From the NCBI GenBank assembly GCA_016195085.1, contig JACQAG010000026.1:62001-126000 (forward strand): a DNA stretch of 64,000 nucleotides, in the 5' to 3' direction. The translations under genes and the position numbers were made by a program. Shown one piece after another: positions 32,720 to 42,215 of this stretch. This DNA comes from Pseudomonadota bacterium (GTDB lineage: Bacteria; Pseudomonadota; Alphaproteobacteria; SHVZ01). The notes under the pieces were generated by a model that saw only the letters and a program-made list of their open reading frames with translations, did not search any database and was not told where the DNA came from. Within the stretch, counting starts at the first letter, position 1. Each line of letters starts with the position of its first letter.

Positions 32720-33646
32720 ATGACGACGCGCCTTTACACGCATCCGGCCTGCATCGAGCACAATCCCGGCCGCATGCACCCCGAACGGCCGGCCCGGCTG
32801 CAAGCGATCCTGGCGGCCTTGGACGCGCCGCCTTTCGCCCGGCTGGCGCGCCGGGAGGCGCCGCTTGGCACGGTCGAGCAGATCGCCCGCAATCATCCCG
32901 AACCGTTCGTGCGCGCGGCGCTGGCGGCCGTGCCGAAAAGCGGGCTCGTCGATCTCGGCGACGAGGTTCTGTTGTCGCCCGGCTCCGGCGAGGCGGCGCT
33001 GCGGGCGGTGGGTGCCGTTTGCGCGGCGATCGACGCCGTCATCGCGGGCGAGGCGAGCAACGCCTTTTGTGCGGTGCGGCCGCCGGGCCACCACGCCGAG
33101 CCGCTGGGGCCGATGGGATTCTGCCTCTTCAACAACGTCGCCATCGGCGCCCAGCATGCCCGCGCCGTGCACGGGCTCGAACGCGTGGCCGTGGTCGACT
33201 TCGATGTCCACCACGGCAATGGCACCCAAGCCGCCTTCGAGCGCGACCCGAACCTCTTCTATGCCTCGACCCATGAATGGCCGCTCTATCCGGGCACGGG
33301 TGCCGCCAGCGAGCGCGGTGTCGGCAATATCTGGAACGCGCCCTTGGCGCCGGGCTCGGGATCTCAGGAGTTTCGCGCTGCCTTCAGCGAGCGCATTCTG
33401 CCGGCTCTTCAAGCCTTTGGTCCCGAGCTGATTCTGATTTCGGCCGGCTTCGATGCCCATGCCGACGATCCCCTGGCCTCGCTCCGGCTGCGGGAGGAGG
33501 ACTACGCCTGGGTCACCCATGAGCTTTGCCGCCTCGCCGCGGCGACCGCCTCCGGCCGCGTCGTCTCGGCCCTGGAGGGCGGCTACGACCTCGAGGCCTT
33601 GGCGGCCTCCACGGCCGCCCATGTCGAGGCCTTGATGGCGCATTGA
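32720..33646 (+). CDS. Histone-deacetylase-family zinc amidohydrolase
   Basis: The 308-residue protein belongs to the arginase-fold HDAC/acetylpolyamine amidohydrolase superfamily. Visible active-site elements are RPPGHHAEPLG (His124-His125), VVDFDVHHGNGTQ (zinc ligands Asp162 and His164) and SAGFDAHADDPLA (third ligand Asp). In bacteria such enzymes deacetylate polyamines, acetoin-related compounds or lysines. I chose ATG 32720, where similarity begins (YTHPACIEHNPGRMHPERP); a TTG at 32699 is also in frame. The gene is followed by xseB-ispA, a linkage seen in many alphaproteobacteria. Confidence 0.92.
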   Translation: MTTRLYTHPACIEHNPGRMHPERPARLQAILAALDAPPFARLARREAPLGTVEQIARNHPEPFVRAALAAVPKSGLVDLGDEVLLSPGSGEAALRAVGAVCAAIDAVIAGEASNAFCAVRPPGHHAEPLGPMGFCLFNNVAIGAQHARAVHGLERVAVVDFDVHHGNGTQAAFERDPNLFYASTHEWPLYPGTGAASERGVGNIWNAPLAPGSGSQEFRAAFSERILPALQAFGPELILISAGFDAHADDPLASLRLREEDYAWVTHELCRLAAATASGRVVSALEGGYDLEALAASTAAHVEALMAH

Positions 33647-33677
33647 CCGGCAATCACCCCGGGCCGCCCTTGTAACC

Positions 33678-33706
33678 TTGTTTCGCGCTCCGCGCCTGCC
33701 TATAAC
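33678..33706 (+). promoter_or_regulatory. Sigma-70-type promoter for xseB
   Basis: TTGTTT (33678-33683), a 17-base spacer and TATAAC (33701-33706) form a good housekeeping promoter. The predicted transcript start is near 33712-33714, at the A of the xseB ATG, so the mRNA may be leaderless or nearly so. This fits the absence of a ribosome site before xseB. Confidence 0.6.
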
Positions 33707-33713
33707 AGCGCCC

Positions 33714-33965
33714 ATGGCCGCCCCCGCGATCCCCGCCGACATCCAGAAGCTGAGCTTCGAGGACGCGCTCGCCGAGCTGGAGCAGATCGTCAAGCGGCTG
33801 GAGGAGGGCAAGGCCAAGCTGGACGAAGCCATCGTCTCCTACGAGCGCGGCGCCCTCTTGAAGCTCCATTGCGAGAAGAAGCTCAGGGAAGCGCAGATGA
33901 AGGTCGAGCAGATCACCCTGGGCGCGGATGGCAGTGTGGGCGTGAAACCGCTGGATCAGGGCTGA
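33714..33965 (+). CDS. xseB: Exodeoxyribonuclease VII small subunit
   Basis: The 83-residue helical protein has the XseB signature: LSFEDALAELEQIVKRLEEGK followed by LDEAIVSYERGALLKLHCEKKL. With XseA it forms exonuclease VII, which degrades single-stranded DNA. The ATG at 33714 is chosen from the family alignment and the promoter position; an upstream in-frame start adds unrelated residues. It is 12 bases upstream of ispA. Confidence 0.93.
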   Translation: MAAPAIPADIQKLSFEDALAELEQIVKRLEEGKAKLDEAIVSYERGALLKLHCEKKLREAQMKVEQITLGADGSVGVKPLDQG

Positions 33966-33976
33966 ACCGCCGACCC

Positions 33977-34864
33977 ATGGCTTCTCTGCAGACAGCGATG
34001 GCCGAAGCCAAGGAAGCGGTCGAAGCGGCGATGGACCGGCTGTTGCCGCCGGTCATCGGTCCCGAGGCGATCCTGCATGAAGCCACGCGCTACGCCACCT
34101 TGGGCGGCGGCAAGCGCTTGCGGCCGCTCTTGGTCATGCATTCGGCCGGGCTGTTCGGCGTGGCCGAGAGCTGCAAGCACCGGACGGCGGCGGCGGTGGA
34201 GTTCCTGCACTGCTACTCGCTCATCCATGACGACCTGCCGGCCATGGACAACAGCGATCTCCGCCACGGCCGGGCGACGGTCCACAAGAAATTCGATGAG
34301 GCGACCGCGATCCTCGCCGGCGACGGGCTGCTGACCATGGCCTTTGAGGTGCTGAGCCATCCCGATACCCATTCCGACCCGTTGGTGCGCTCCGAGCTGG
34401 TGCGCGAGCTGGCCGAGGCGGCGGGTCCCAGAGGCATGGTCGGCGGGCAGATGCTCGACCTCTTGGCCGAGCACCAGACCTTCGACATCCCGGCGATCAC
34501 CAGGCTGCAGCGCATGAAGACCGGTGCCATCTTCCAATTCGCCTGTATCGCCGGGGCAATCCTGGGCAAGGCCGCGGGGCCGCTGCGCCAGGCGCTCGCC
34601 GCCTATGCCCAGAGCCTGGGCTTGGCGTTTCAGATTGCCGACGACCTCTTGGACGCCGAGGGCAGCGCCGCCGAGCTCGGCAAGCCCACCGGCCAGGATG
34701 CCACCGCCGGCAAGGCGACCTTCGTGTCGATCCTCGGTGTGGAGCGGGCGCGCGCCCAAGCCCGTCTCTTGGCCGACCAGGCGATCGAGCATCTGCAGCC
34801 CTTTGCCGAGAAGGCGGACACGCTCCGCGCGGTTGCCCGCTTCGTCGTCGAGCGCCGCGCCTGA
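33977..34864 (+). CDS. ispA: Polyprenyl synthase, farnesyl diphosphate synthase type
   Basis: The 295-residue enzyme condenses isopentenyl and allylic diphosphates to make farnesyl diphosphate. GGGKRLRPLL, the first Asp-rich motif LIHDDLPAMD and the second motif FQIADDLLD are present. After the first motif the usual DDDDLRRG-type run reads DNSDLRHG, so two of the extra aspartates are replaced by Asn and Ser; the core DDxxxxD is intact. Its stop (TGA) directly abuts the TTG start of tlyA. In many relatives dxs lies between these genes; here it does not. Confidence 0.93.
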   Translation: MASLQTAMAEAKEAVEAAMDRLLPPVIGPEAILHEATRYATLGGGKRLRPLLVMHSAGLFGVAESCKHRTAAAVEFLHCYSLIHDDLPAMDNSDLRHGRATVHKKFDEATAILAGDGLLTMAFEVLSHPDTHSDPLVRSELVRELAEAAGPRGMVGGQMLDLLAEHQTFDIPAITRLQRMKTGAIFQFACIAGAILGKAAGPLRQALAAYAQSLGLAFQIADDLLDAEGSAAELGKPTGQDATAGKATFVSILGVERARAQARLLADQAIEHLQPFAEKADTLRAVARFVVERRA

Positions 34865-35608
34865 TTGCCCAAGCTCCGCCTGGACGAGCTCCTGGTCGAG
34901 CGCGGCCTGGCTGAGAACCGCACCCGCGCCCAAGCGCTGATCCTGGCGGGACTCGTCTTCGACCGCGCCGGACACCGCCTGGACAAGCCCGGCCGCGCCC
35001 TTGCCGAAGATGCCGAGATCGAGGTCCGCGGCAAGGATCACCCCTGGGTCTCGCGCGGCGGCGTCAAGCTTGCCCACGGCCTCGAGCATTTCTGCATCGA
35101 GCCCATGGGCCTGGTCGCCCTCGACATTGGCGCATCGACCGGCGGCTTCACCGACGTGCTGCTGACCCATGGAGCCGCCAAGGTCTATGCGATCGATGTC
35201 GGGCGCGGCCAGCTCGCCTGGAAGCTGCGCGGAGACAAGCGGGTCGTCGTGCGCGAGCGCATCAATGCCCGCAACTTGACGCGCGAGCACGTGCCGGAGC
35301 CCGTGGACCTTGTCGTCTGCGATGCGAGCTTCATCTCGCTCGAAATCGTGCTGCCCGCAGCACTGGCGCTGACGCGGCCCCAAGCGAAGCTGGTGGCGCT
35401 GATCAAGCCGCAATTCGAGGTGGGACCGGAGAATGTCGGCAAGGGCGGGGTGGTGCGCGACCCGGCGCTGCATGAGGCGGTCTGTCGCCGCATCGCCGAC
35501 TGGCTCGGCCGGCAGCCGGGTTGGCGGGTTCTGGGCGTGAGCGAGAGCCCGATCCTCGGGCCCGAGGGCAACCGGGAATTTCTGATCGCGGCCGAGCGGG
35601 CCGCTTAG
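34865..35608 (+). CDS. tlyA: TlyA-family rRNA 2'-O-methyltransferase
   Basis: The 247-residue protein has an N-terminal S4 RNA-binding domain (LRLDELLVERGLAENRTRAQ) and an FtsJ-like methyltransferase domain with the SAM loop ALDIGASTGGFTDVLL. VSRGGVKLAHGLEHF and the C-terminal LIKPQFEVGPENVGKGGVVR motif identify the TlyA family, which methylates 16S/23S rRNA riboses. The start is TTG immediately after the ispA stop, so translation is likely coupled. The gene converges on sppA with overlapping stop codons. Confidence 0.92.
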   Translation: MPKLRLDELLVERGLAENRTRAQALILAGLVFDRAGHRLDKPGRALAEDAEIEVRGKDHPWVSRGGVKLAHGLEHFCIEPMGLVALDIGASTGGFTDVLLTHGAAKVYAIDVGRGQLAWKLRGDKRVVVRERINARNLTREHVPEPVDLVVCDASFISLEIVLPAALALTRPQAKLVALIKPQFEVGPENVGKGGVVRDPALHEAVCRRIADWLGRQPGWRVLGVSESPILGPEGNREFLIAAERAA

Positions 35609-37368
35609 GGCAAGGCGAGCGGTGGCATGGCGAGGCCGGCGCCGCCGGCCTTCGTCAGCAGGTGCCGGAGCCAGCCGAGCAAGGCTCGATCGGCGGCAAG
35701 CGGGAGGCGCAAGGATTCCTGCAGATCGGCGTCGAGCAGCGCATCGACGATGTCCCACAGCCGCCGCGGCCGCGGGAACTCCTCGACAGTGATCGGCGCA
35801 TCGGCAGCGAGCCCGGCCGCCTCGCGCGCGAGGCTGAGCGCGGCCCGGTAGCCGCCATAGCCGTCGATCAGCCCGAGCGCCTTCGCATCCTCTCCGGTCC
35901 ATACCCGACCACGGGCGGAGGCGTCGATCTGCTCCGCCGAGAGCCCGCGCGCAGCCGCGACCTTGCCGGTGAAATCCTTGTAGATGCGATCGAGCTGGGC
36001 TTCCAGGCGAGCCCGCTCCGCCTCGGTGAAGGCGCGGGTGGCGCTCCACATGCCGACATGGGCGCCGGCCTCCACGGAGTCGACGGCCACGCCCAGATCG
36101 CGCATGAAGTCGCTCGCCACGAACTTGCCGCCGAACACGCCGATGGAGCCGGTGAGCGTGCCGGGCTCAGCCAGAATGCGGGTGGCGCCCATGGCGACGA
36201 AATAGCCGCCGGACGCGGCGACGTCGCCGAGGCTGGCGATCACCGGCTTCTTCTGCCGCGCCGCCTCGACTTCGTGCCAGACCGTGTCGGAGCCGACATA
36301 GGAGCCGCCGGGGCTGTCGATGCGGAGCACGATGGCGCGCACGTCGGAGTCCGCGGCAGCTGCCGCAATGGCGCGCGCCACCGCGTCGGCGCGCATCTGA
36401 CGCCCGAACACCGCCGTCTCGCCGCTGCCGGGCGCGCGCACGATCGTGCCGCGGCCGTGGATGACGGCGATCGTCGGTCCGCGTTCGTGTGGTCGCCCGG
36501 CGCGCTTCAGGTAGCGCTCCAGCGTCATCAGCTCCGCCCCCGGGCCGGCGCGCTTGCGGGCTTCCGCCGTCGCTTCGCCGCGATAGCCCAAATGGTCAAC
36601 GAGCTTCGCCCCCAGCGCCTCGTCGGCTCCCAAGGGGGCGCGATCGATCAGCCCGCGCACCGCCGGCTCGCCGAGGCCCCGCGCGCCGGCGATGTCGCGG
36701 CTGAGTTGCTTGAACCAGCCATCGACCAACGTCTGCAAGTTCTGCCGGACGGGCGCGCTCATGGCCTCCGCCGTGAAGGTCTCGACCGCGCCCTTGTACT
36801 CATAGCGGCCGCCGAACTCCGCGTGCACGCCCAGCCGGTCGAGCGCGCCCTTGAGGAAGAATGACTGGAGCGCCACGCCGGTGAGGCCGAGATCGCCCGA
36901 GGGCTGCAGCCAGATGTCGTGGGCGGCACTGGCGATGTAGTAGGGCGCGCTCGGCTCTTCATAGGTGTCGGCATAGGCCAGCACGAACTTGCCGGCATTC
37001 TGGAACCGGCCGACCGCATCCCTCAGCTCCTGCGCTTCGCCCATGCCGGCGCTGGCTCCGCTCACATCGAGAAAGAGGCCTGCCACCCGGTCGTCCTGCT
37101 CGGCTCGCTCGAGGGCTTCCACTATGTCTTCGAGGCTGAGCTGGCGGAGCGGCAGGAAGCGCGACAAGCTGCCCACATCCTCCGATCCCAGTGCTGCATC
37201 GGGGCGCATCGAGAGGACCATGCGGCTCGGCAGGCGATTGTCGCCGACGGTGGAGACCCAGAGATAAAGCAGGCCGGCGGCGGCACCGAGGCAGACGACG
37301 ACGGCGCCGACAAAGGCGAACAACAGCACCATGAGTCGCCTGAGGAAACGGCCGAGCAATCTCAACAT
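35605..37368 (-). CDS. sppA: Signal peptide peptidase SppA, 67-kDa type
   Basis: The 587-residue membrane-anchored serine protease degrades cleaved signal peptides. An N-terminal membrane helix (~12-38) precedes two peptidase S49 repeats. The catalytic dyad is visible: Lys192 in RYEYKGAVETFT in the first repeat and Ser386 in GDVAASGGYF in the second, as in E. coli SppA (K209/S409). RIDSPGGSYVGSD and GTLTGSIGVFGGK are also conserved. AGGAGC lies a dozen bases before the ATG. The stop (TAA) overlaps that of tlyA. Confidence 0.94.
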   Translation of the reverse strand: MLRLLGRFLRRLMVLLFAFVGAVVVCLGAAAGLLYLWVSTVGDNRLPSRMVLSMRPDAALGSEDVGSLSRFLPLRQLSLEDIVEALERAEQDDRVAGLFLDVSGASAGMGEAQELRDAVGRFQNAGKFVLAYADTYEEPSAPYYIASAAHDIWLQPSGDLGLTGVALQSFFLKGALDRLGVHAEFGGRYEYKGAVETFTAEAMSAPVRQNLQTLVDGWFKQLSRDIAGARGLGEPAVRGLIDRAPLGADEALGAKLVDHLGYRGEATAEARKRAGPGAELMTLERYLKRAGRPHERGPTIAVIHGRGTIVRAPGSGETAVFGRQMRADAVARAIAAAAADSDVRAIVLRIDSPGGSYVGSDTVWHEVEAARQKKPVIASLGDVAASGGYFVAMGATRILAEPGTLTGSIGVFGGKFVASDFMRDLGVAVDSVEAGAHVGMWSATRAFTEAERARLEAQLDRIYKDFTGKVAAARGLSAEQIDASARGRVWTGEDAKALGLIDGYGGYRAALSLAREAAGLAADAPITVEEFPRPRRLWDIVDALLDADLQESLRLPLAADRALLGWLRHLLTKAGGAGLAMPPLALP

Positions 37369-37419
37369 CCCTGATTGCTCCTGGGGGGAGTTGCGGTGGT
37401 ACCCGGAGCACCGACAGCG

Positions 37420-38418
37420 CTATTCATGGGCAAGAGCCGCCGGGCTCCGATCCCCGAACCATTGCACGACATGACGAAACACCTCGCTCATCCCCTCCGG
37501 CGGGCGCTGGCCCGGCAGGTCGAGGGAGTGGTTCGAGCCGTAGCGCCGCTCGACGGTCGGATTGCGTCCGGCGGCCAGGAGGCCGGCGTGCAGCACCTCT
37601 GAAGACTCGAGCGGCACTGCCGTATCCTCGGTCCCGTAGGCGAGATATATGCCGGCTCGGCTCGCCTGCAACTCCTCCAAGCTCGAGACCGCGAGAAAGG
37701 ACGACCAGCGTCGATAAGGATGTCCCCAAGCCCAGCGATCGACCGCATCGGGATCCCCGGAGATCTTATTAGCCTCGGCAAGAACCTCTGCCGCTCCTGC
37801 CTCGCCGCGCCGCCGGCGCGCCTCGAGGAGGAGGTCGAAGAGCTGGCTCGGCCCGGACCCGGCGAGGAGGGCGATGCCGGTGATCGCCGGATCGAGCCGT
37901 GACAAATGCGCGGCGGCCACGGCCCCCTCCGAATGGCCGATGACCAGCGTCTGCGTCGAATCCACGCCCGGCATCGCACGGGCCGCGGCGAGCGCCGCTG
38001 CCAGCGCCGCCGTCCATCGCTCCAGCGTGTGCTCGCGCAGGAATTCTGGTCCGCAGCCGACGGCGGTGCCGCCCCGCGGCGTCGGATCGAAGGCCACGGC
38101 ACCCGGCTTCTCGACCACGAGAACGCGCAGACGATCGGCGACCACAGCGAGCAGCGGACCTTGGTAGCCTGCCGTCACGCGACCCTCGGGAGTGCGACGG
38201 AAGGAGGGCGCGCAACCGGAGCCCGGCACGAAGAGGACAAGGGGCCGCGCCGGACCGCTCGCTTCCGACAGGTAGAAGACGATGGCGCGGCCGAGCGCGT
38301 CCGTCGTTTCGAATTGTCGGAAGCGTGTGCCGGCAACGAGATCGCCGGCGGAAGCCGGCGCCGGCAGCAGCCACAAGCCGGCGGCAAGAAGGAGAGGGAC
38401 GGCCGGCCTCAGCCGCAT
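37420..38418 (-). CDS. Exported alpha/beta-hydrolase
   Basis: The 332-residue protein has a signal peptide ([22 protein letters not shown]) and an alpha/beta-hydrolase domain: oxyanion strand [10 protein letters not shown], nucleophile elbow [12 protein letters not shown] with Ser163, an acid in YGTEDTAVP and His in GSNHSLDLP. This is a complete triad for an esterase, lipase or peptidase of unknown substrate. ATG 38418 lies inside the end of aroC (10-base overlap). It is the last gene of a dnaJ-fabI-aroC run on the minus strand. Confidence 0.82.
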   Translation of the reverse strand: MRLRPAVPLLLAAGLWLLPAPASAGDLVAGTRFRQFETTDALGRAIVFYLSEASGPARPLVLFVPGSGCAPSFRRTPEGRVTAGYQGPLLAVVADRLRVLVVEKPGAVAFDPTPRGGTAVGCGPEFLREHTLERWTAALAAALAAARAMPGVDSTQTLVIGHSEGAVAAAHLSRLDPAITGIALLAGSGPSQLFDLLLEARRRRGEAGAAEVLAEANKISGDPDAVDRWAWGHPYRRWSSFLAVSSLEELQASRAGIYLAYGTEDTAVPLESSEVLHAGLLAAGRNPTVERRYGSNHSLDLPGQRPPEGMSEVFRHVVQWFGDRSPAALAHE

Positions 38419-39479
38419 TGCGCCCGCTGGCGCATGAGATGGTCGGCCAAGACGATCGCCAGCATCGCCTCGCCGACCGGGACGGCGCGAATGCCCACGC
38501 AGGGATCGTGCCTGCCCTTGGTGCTGATCTCGGTGTCGCACCCTTGGATGTCGACGGTGCGCCTGGGCGTCAGGATCGAGCTCGTCGGCTTGACGGCAAA
38601 GCGCACGACGATGTCCTGGCCGGAGGAGATGCCGCCCAAGATGCCGCCGGCATTGTTGGAGAGAAACGCCACATGGCGACCGCGCATCCGCATCTCATCG
38701 GCGTTCTCCTCGCCGGTGAGCTCGGCCGCTGCCATGCCGGCACCGATCTCCACGCCCTTGACCGCGTTGATGCTCATCATCGCTTTGGCGAGATCGGCAT
38801 CGAGCTTGTCGTAGATCGGATCGCCGAGGCCGGCCGGCACGCCCGAGGCGATGACCTCGACCACCGCGCCCACCGACGATCCGGCCTTGCGCACCTCCTC
38901 GAGATAGCCCTGCCAGCGCTGTGCGGCGACCATGTCGGGGCACCAGAAGGGATTGCGCTGGGTCTCCTCCCAGTCCCAGCGCCCGCGATCCACCGGATCC
39001 TTGCCGATTTGGATGAGCGCGCCGCGGATCGAGACCCCGTCGCCCAGGACCTTGCGGGCGATGGCGCCGGCCGCCACCCGCATCGCCGTCTCCCTGGCCG
39101 AGGCCCGCCCGCCGCCGCGATAGTCTCTGACGCCGTATTTCTTCCAATAGGTGTAGTCGGCGTGGCCGGGGCGGAACTTGTCCTTGATGTCGCCGTAGTC
39201 CTTCGAGCGCTGGTCCTCGTTCTCGATGAGGAGGCTGATCGGCGTGCCCGAGGTCAGCCCTTCGAACACGCCTGAGAGGATCCGCACCCGGTCGAGCTCG
39301 CGGCGCTGGCTGGTAAAGCGCGACTGACCCGGCCGCCGCCTGTCGAGATAAACCTGGATATCCGCCTCGGCGAGCGGGAGTCGGGGCGGCACGCCGTCGA
39401 CCACGCAGCCGAGGGACGGGCCGTGGCTTTCGCCCCAGGTGGTGAAGCGGAAGGCTTGGCCGAAGCTGTTGCCTGCCAT
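38409..39479 (-). CDS. aroC: Chorismate synthase
   Basis: The 356-residue enzyme catalyses the last shikimate-pathway step, EPSP to chorismate, using reduced FMN. Family signatures are the N-terminal [22 protein letters not shown] region, [18 protein letters not shown] and the [20 protein letters not shown] motif around residue 130. The C-terminal [17 protein letters not shown] is also typical. It follows fabI after one base, so the two are cotranscribed. Confidence 0.97.
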   Translation of the reverse strand: MAGNSFGQAFRFTTWGESHGPSLGCVVDGVPPRLPLAEADIQVYLDRRRPGQSRFTSQRRELDRVRILSGVFEGLTSGTPISLLIENEDQRSKDYGDIKDKFRPGHADYTYWKKYGVRDYRGGGRASARETAMRVAAGAIARKVLGDGVSIRGALIQIGKDPVDRGRWDWEETQRNPFWCPDMVAAQRWQGYLEEVRKAGSSVGAVVEVIASGVPAGLGDPIYDKLDADLAKAMMSINAVKGVEIGAGMAAAELTGEENADEMRMRGRHVAFLSNNAGGILGGISSGQDIVVRFAVKPTSSILTPRRTVDIQGCDTEISTKGRHDPCVGIRAVPVGEAMLAIVLADHLMRQRAQCG

Positions 39480-39480
39480 G

Positions 39481-40293
39481 TCACACGACGGCGATGTCGG
39501 GCGCGTCCACCGCCTTCATGCCGACCACGTGATAGCCGCAGTCGACGTGGTGGATCTCGCCGGTGACGCCCGAGGAGAGGTCGCTCAGGAAATAGAGGCC
39601 AGCGCCGCCCACATCCTCGATGGTGACGTTGCGCTTCAAGGGTGCGTTGTATTGGTTCCATTTGAGGATATAGGGAAAATCGCCGATCCCCGAGGACGCA
39701 AGGGTCCTGATCGGGCCGGCGGAAATCGCATTGACGCGAATGTTCTGGCCGCCGAGATCGACGGCAAGGTATCGCACGCTCGCTTCCAGCGCCGCCTTGG
39801 CGACGCCCATCAGATTGTAGTGCGGCATCACCCGCTCGGCGCCGAAATAGGAGAGCGTCAACAGGCTACCGCCCGCAGTCATCAAGGGCGCGGCGCGGCG
39901 GCACATCTCGGTGAAGGAATAGCAGGAGATATCGAGGCTCCGCGCAAAGTTTTCCCGCTTGGTATCGACATAGCGGCCCTTGAGCTCGCTCGGATCGGCA
40001 AAGCCGATGGCGTGGACGGCGAAGTCGAGCCGTCCCCAGCGCTTGGCGATTTCAGCGTACAGCGCATCGAGGCTCGCTTCGTTGGTGACGTCGCAATCTT
40101 TGACGAAGTCGCTATTGAGCCTCTCCGCGAGCGGCTTGACGCGCTTGCCGTACGCATCGCCCTGATGGGTGAAGGCGAGCTCCGCACCTTGACCGTGCAC
40201 GGCCTTGGCGATGCCCCAGGCGAGCGAACGGTCATTGGCCACACCCATGATCAGGCCGCGCTTGCCCGTCATCAATCCATTCGGAGATGCCAT
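39481..40293 (-). CDS. fabI: Enoyl-[acyl-carrier-protein] reductase (NADH)
   Basis: The 270-residue SDR-fold enzyme catalyses the last reduction of the fatty-acid elongation cycle. [17 protein letters not shown] (cofactor loop), [19 protein letters not shown] with Tyr149, Tyr159 and Lys166 (equivalent to E. coli Y146, Y156 and K163), and [13 protein letters not shown] are diagnostic. ATG 40293 is preceded by GAGG at good distance; a longer frame to 40332 is rejected. It is immediately upstream of aroC, a linkage common in alphaproteobacteria. Confidence 0.96.
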   Translation of the reverse strand: MASPNGLMTGKRGLIMGVANDRSLAWGIAKAVHGQGAELAFTHQGDAYGKRVKPLAERLNSDFVKDCDVTNEASLDALYAEIAKRWGRLDFAVHAIGFADPSELKGRYVDTKRENFARSLDISCYSFTEMCRRAAPLMTAGGSLLTLSYFGAERVMPHYNLMGVAKAALEASVRYLAVDLGGQNIRVNAISAGPIRTLASSGIGDFPYILKWNQYNAPLKRNVTIEDVGGAGLYFLSDLSSGVTGEIHHVDCGYHVVGMKAVDAPDIAVV

Positions 40294-40421
40294 TCCATCC
40301 TCATTCGGTGCCGGGCGACGGTGAGTGGCCAAGACCTGCGCGCAAGGTTGCAGAGGGAGCAGGGGGCAGCATCCTACACGACCGGCCCTTGAGCCGGCAA
40401 AACCTTGCCACTACTGGGCTG

Positions 40422-41369
40422 CTACTGATCCAATCCCGCCCGCTTGCGCGGCTCGTAGGCTCGCGGCTTCCAGCGCTCGAGGAATTTCTCCAGCTCCGGA
40501 TCGGAGGGCTCGGGGACCATCAGCTTGAGGTGGACATACTGGTCGCCGACGAGGCTGCCCTTGGCATCGCTGAAACCCTTGCCCTTGAGGCGGAGCATGG
40601 TTCCGCCATTCGAGCCCTTGGGGATGCGCAGGGTGACCTTGCCCGAGAGCGTGGGCACGGTGACGGCGGCTCCCAGCACCGCTTCCGCCAAGCTCACCGG
40701 CAGGTGCAAGTGGAGGTCCTTGCCCTTGCGCTCGAACAGCGGGTGCGGCTCGACCGCAATGTCGATGAAGGCGTCGCCCGGCTCGCCGCCGGCGATGCCG
40801 GCGCGGCCCTGGCCCTTGAGACGCATTTGCTGGCCGTCTTCGGTGCCGGCCGGGACCACCAGCTCGACGGTCTTGCCGTCGGGCAGCGCCACCCGTTTCT
40901 TCACTCCGCGCGCGGCCTCCAGGAAGGCGATGGTGAGCGGCACCTTGACATCGGCGCCCCGCTGCGGCTGGGCGCTGTCGGTCCCACCCCGGCCAAACGG
41001 GCCGCCCTTGCGTTCGCCGCGGCGGCCGCGGGTGGCCGTGCGGATGAATTCCTCGAACAGATCCTCGGTCTCGACCCCGCCGGCGGCGGATTCGAACGGG
41101 GCGCGGCCGCGGCCGGCGCGCGAGCGCCAGAAGCCGCCGCGCTGCTCGGCTCCTGAGGCATCGATCTCGCCACGGTCGAACCGGCCGCGCTTTCCTGGAT
41201 CCGAAAGCAGATCATAAGCGGCCGTTATATCTTTGAATTGCCGTTCGATTTCCGGTTTTCCCGGATTCAGGTCAGGGTGCATCTTCTTGGCCAGTCGCCG
41301 ATAGGCGGATTTGATCTCGTCCTGGCTAGAGCTGCGCGTCAGTCCAAGTACCTGATAGGGGTCGCGCAT
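40422..41369 (-). CDS. CbpA-type DnaJ co-chaperone
   Basis: The 315-residue protein has an N-terminal J domain with the HPD motif (residues 31-33 in KKMHPDLNPG), a Gly/Arg-rich linker to ~145, and the two DnaJ C-terminal beta domains (VKVPLTIAFLEAARGVKKRV and GDQYVHLKLMVPEPSD). There is no zinc-finger domain, so it is the CbpA/DjlA-like class that stimulates DnaK and can bind DNA or curved substrates. I chose ATG 41369, where the J domain begins; an ATG seven codons earlier is possible. A TTGCATGCAA palindrome lies upstream at 41411-41420. Confidence 0.9.
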   Translation of the reverse strand: MRDPYQVLGLTRSSSQDEIKSAYRRLAKKMHPDLNPGKPEIERQFKDITAAYDLLSDPGKRGRFDRGEIDASGAEQRGGFWRSRAGRGRAPFESAAGGVETEDLFEEFIRTATRGRRGERKGGPFGRGGTDSAQPQRGADVKVPLTIAFLEAARGVKKRVALPDGKTVELVVPAGTEDGQQMRLKGQGRAGIAGGEPGDAFIDIAVEPHPLFERKGKDLHLHLPVSLAEAVLGAAVTVPTLSGKVTLRIPKGSNGGTMLRLKGKGFSDAKGSLVGDQYVHLKLMVPEPSDPELEKFLERWKPRAYEPRKRAGLDQ

Positions 41370-41540
41370 GCTCACGCCCCGGCCTCCCATTGCCGCTCAA
41401 CCGTCATTTTTTGCATGCAATTCATGTGCCTCGGCAGATTTCGGCGCCTTTCATCATAGCCTGATTGACCTGCGCCCGGGTGTGCTTTTGGCAACGAGGG
41501 GCGGGGACAACAGCGCCGGGGGCGCCGCCACATGCAACGA

Positions 41541-41567
41541 GGCCCGCGGGGATCGCCCCCGCGGGCC
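41541..41567 (-). terminator. 11-bp GC hairpin after lipoprotein gene
   Basis: GGCCCGCGGGG-ATCGC-CCCCGCGGGCC is a perfect 11-bp stem about 25 bases past the lipoprotein stop on the minus strand. It is followed by only a few T residues, so termination may be partial. Confidence 0.6.
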
Positions 41568-41592
41568 CGCGCCGAAGGGCACTCTGAAGAGG

Positions 41593-42060
41593 TTATTGCT
41601 CGACGATTTTCCAGGTGCCGTCAGGCTGCCGGCATGCCGTGCCGAAGCCCTGCTCGGTCTTGCCGCCGACGGTGATGGTTTGCTGGAACTCACGACAATA
41701 GGCGCCGGCGGTGGAGGTGCCTTCGCGGGTCGCGACATAAGACCCGGAATGCCCGTTCGTCGGATTCGACCAGACGATCTTCTCGCCGATTGGCGAGGAT
41801 TGGGCGCGCAAACGCGCCTGCTCGGCGCGCTGCCGATCCGCCTCGTCCATGCTCTTGCCGACTTCGCTGCCGATCAAGGCGCCGACCAGCACGCCAAGCC
41901 CGGTCATCGCCAGCTTGCCGGAGCCATGGCCGAACTGCGAGCCGAGAAGCCCACCGGCGGCCGCGCCGCCAAGGCCGCCGACTGTCTGCTTGGTGCCTGC
42001 ATCCTGGCAGGCAGCTAGCGCCAGCGCGACCGCCGCAACAGCGACAATTCTCGTCTTCAT
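41593..42060 (-). CDS. 17-kDa-antigen-like lipoprotein with glycine-zipper domain
   Basis: The 155-residue protein has a lipoprotein signal with lipobox LALAAC, acylated at Cys18, then a glycine-zipper membrane-interacting segment (GGLGGAAAGGLLGSQFG ... GVLVGALIGSEVG). Its C-terminal domain (YCREFQQTITVGGKTEQGFG / ACRQPDGTWKI) matches the rickettsial 17-kDa surface antigen/RT0821-Lpp0805 family. It should sit in the outer membrane. GGGGAAGA precedes the ATG. Upstream TTGCCA-15-TATAAG (42160-42134, minus) is a plausible promoter. It is divergent from pdxH. Confidence 0.9.
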   Translation of the reverse strand: MKTRIVAVAAVALALAACQDAGTKQTVGGLGGAAAGGLLGSQFGHGSGKLAMTGLGVLVGALIGSEVGKSMDEADRQRAEQARLRAQSSPIGEKIVWSNPTNGHSGSYVATREGTSTAGAYCREFQQTITVGGKTEQGFGTACRQPDGTWKIVEQ

Positions 42061-42215
42061 GGCATTCTTCCCCTGTGTCCCGTCCTGTGGCCACGGTGCT
42101 GGCCGCATGGCCTGCATCCTGGCGCCGCTAAGCCTTATATATTGCTCTCGATCATGGCAATAAAGGGGCACCTGAGGGGCACGAGCAGGTAACTCTATCG
42201 GCTGGTTGGAAGGCG

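Noticed and set aside
33956-36049. Long antisense frame (~700 codons) opposite ispA and tlyA
   Set aside because: GC-rich codon bias leaves antisense frames open. The plus strand carries well-recognised genes.
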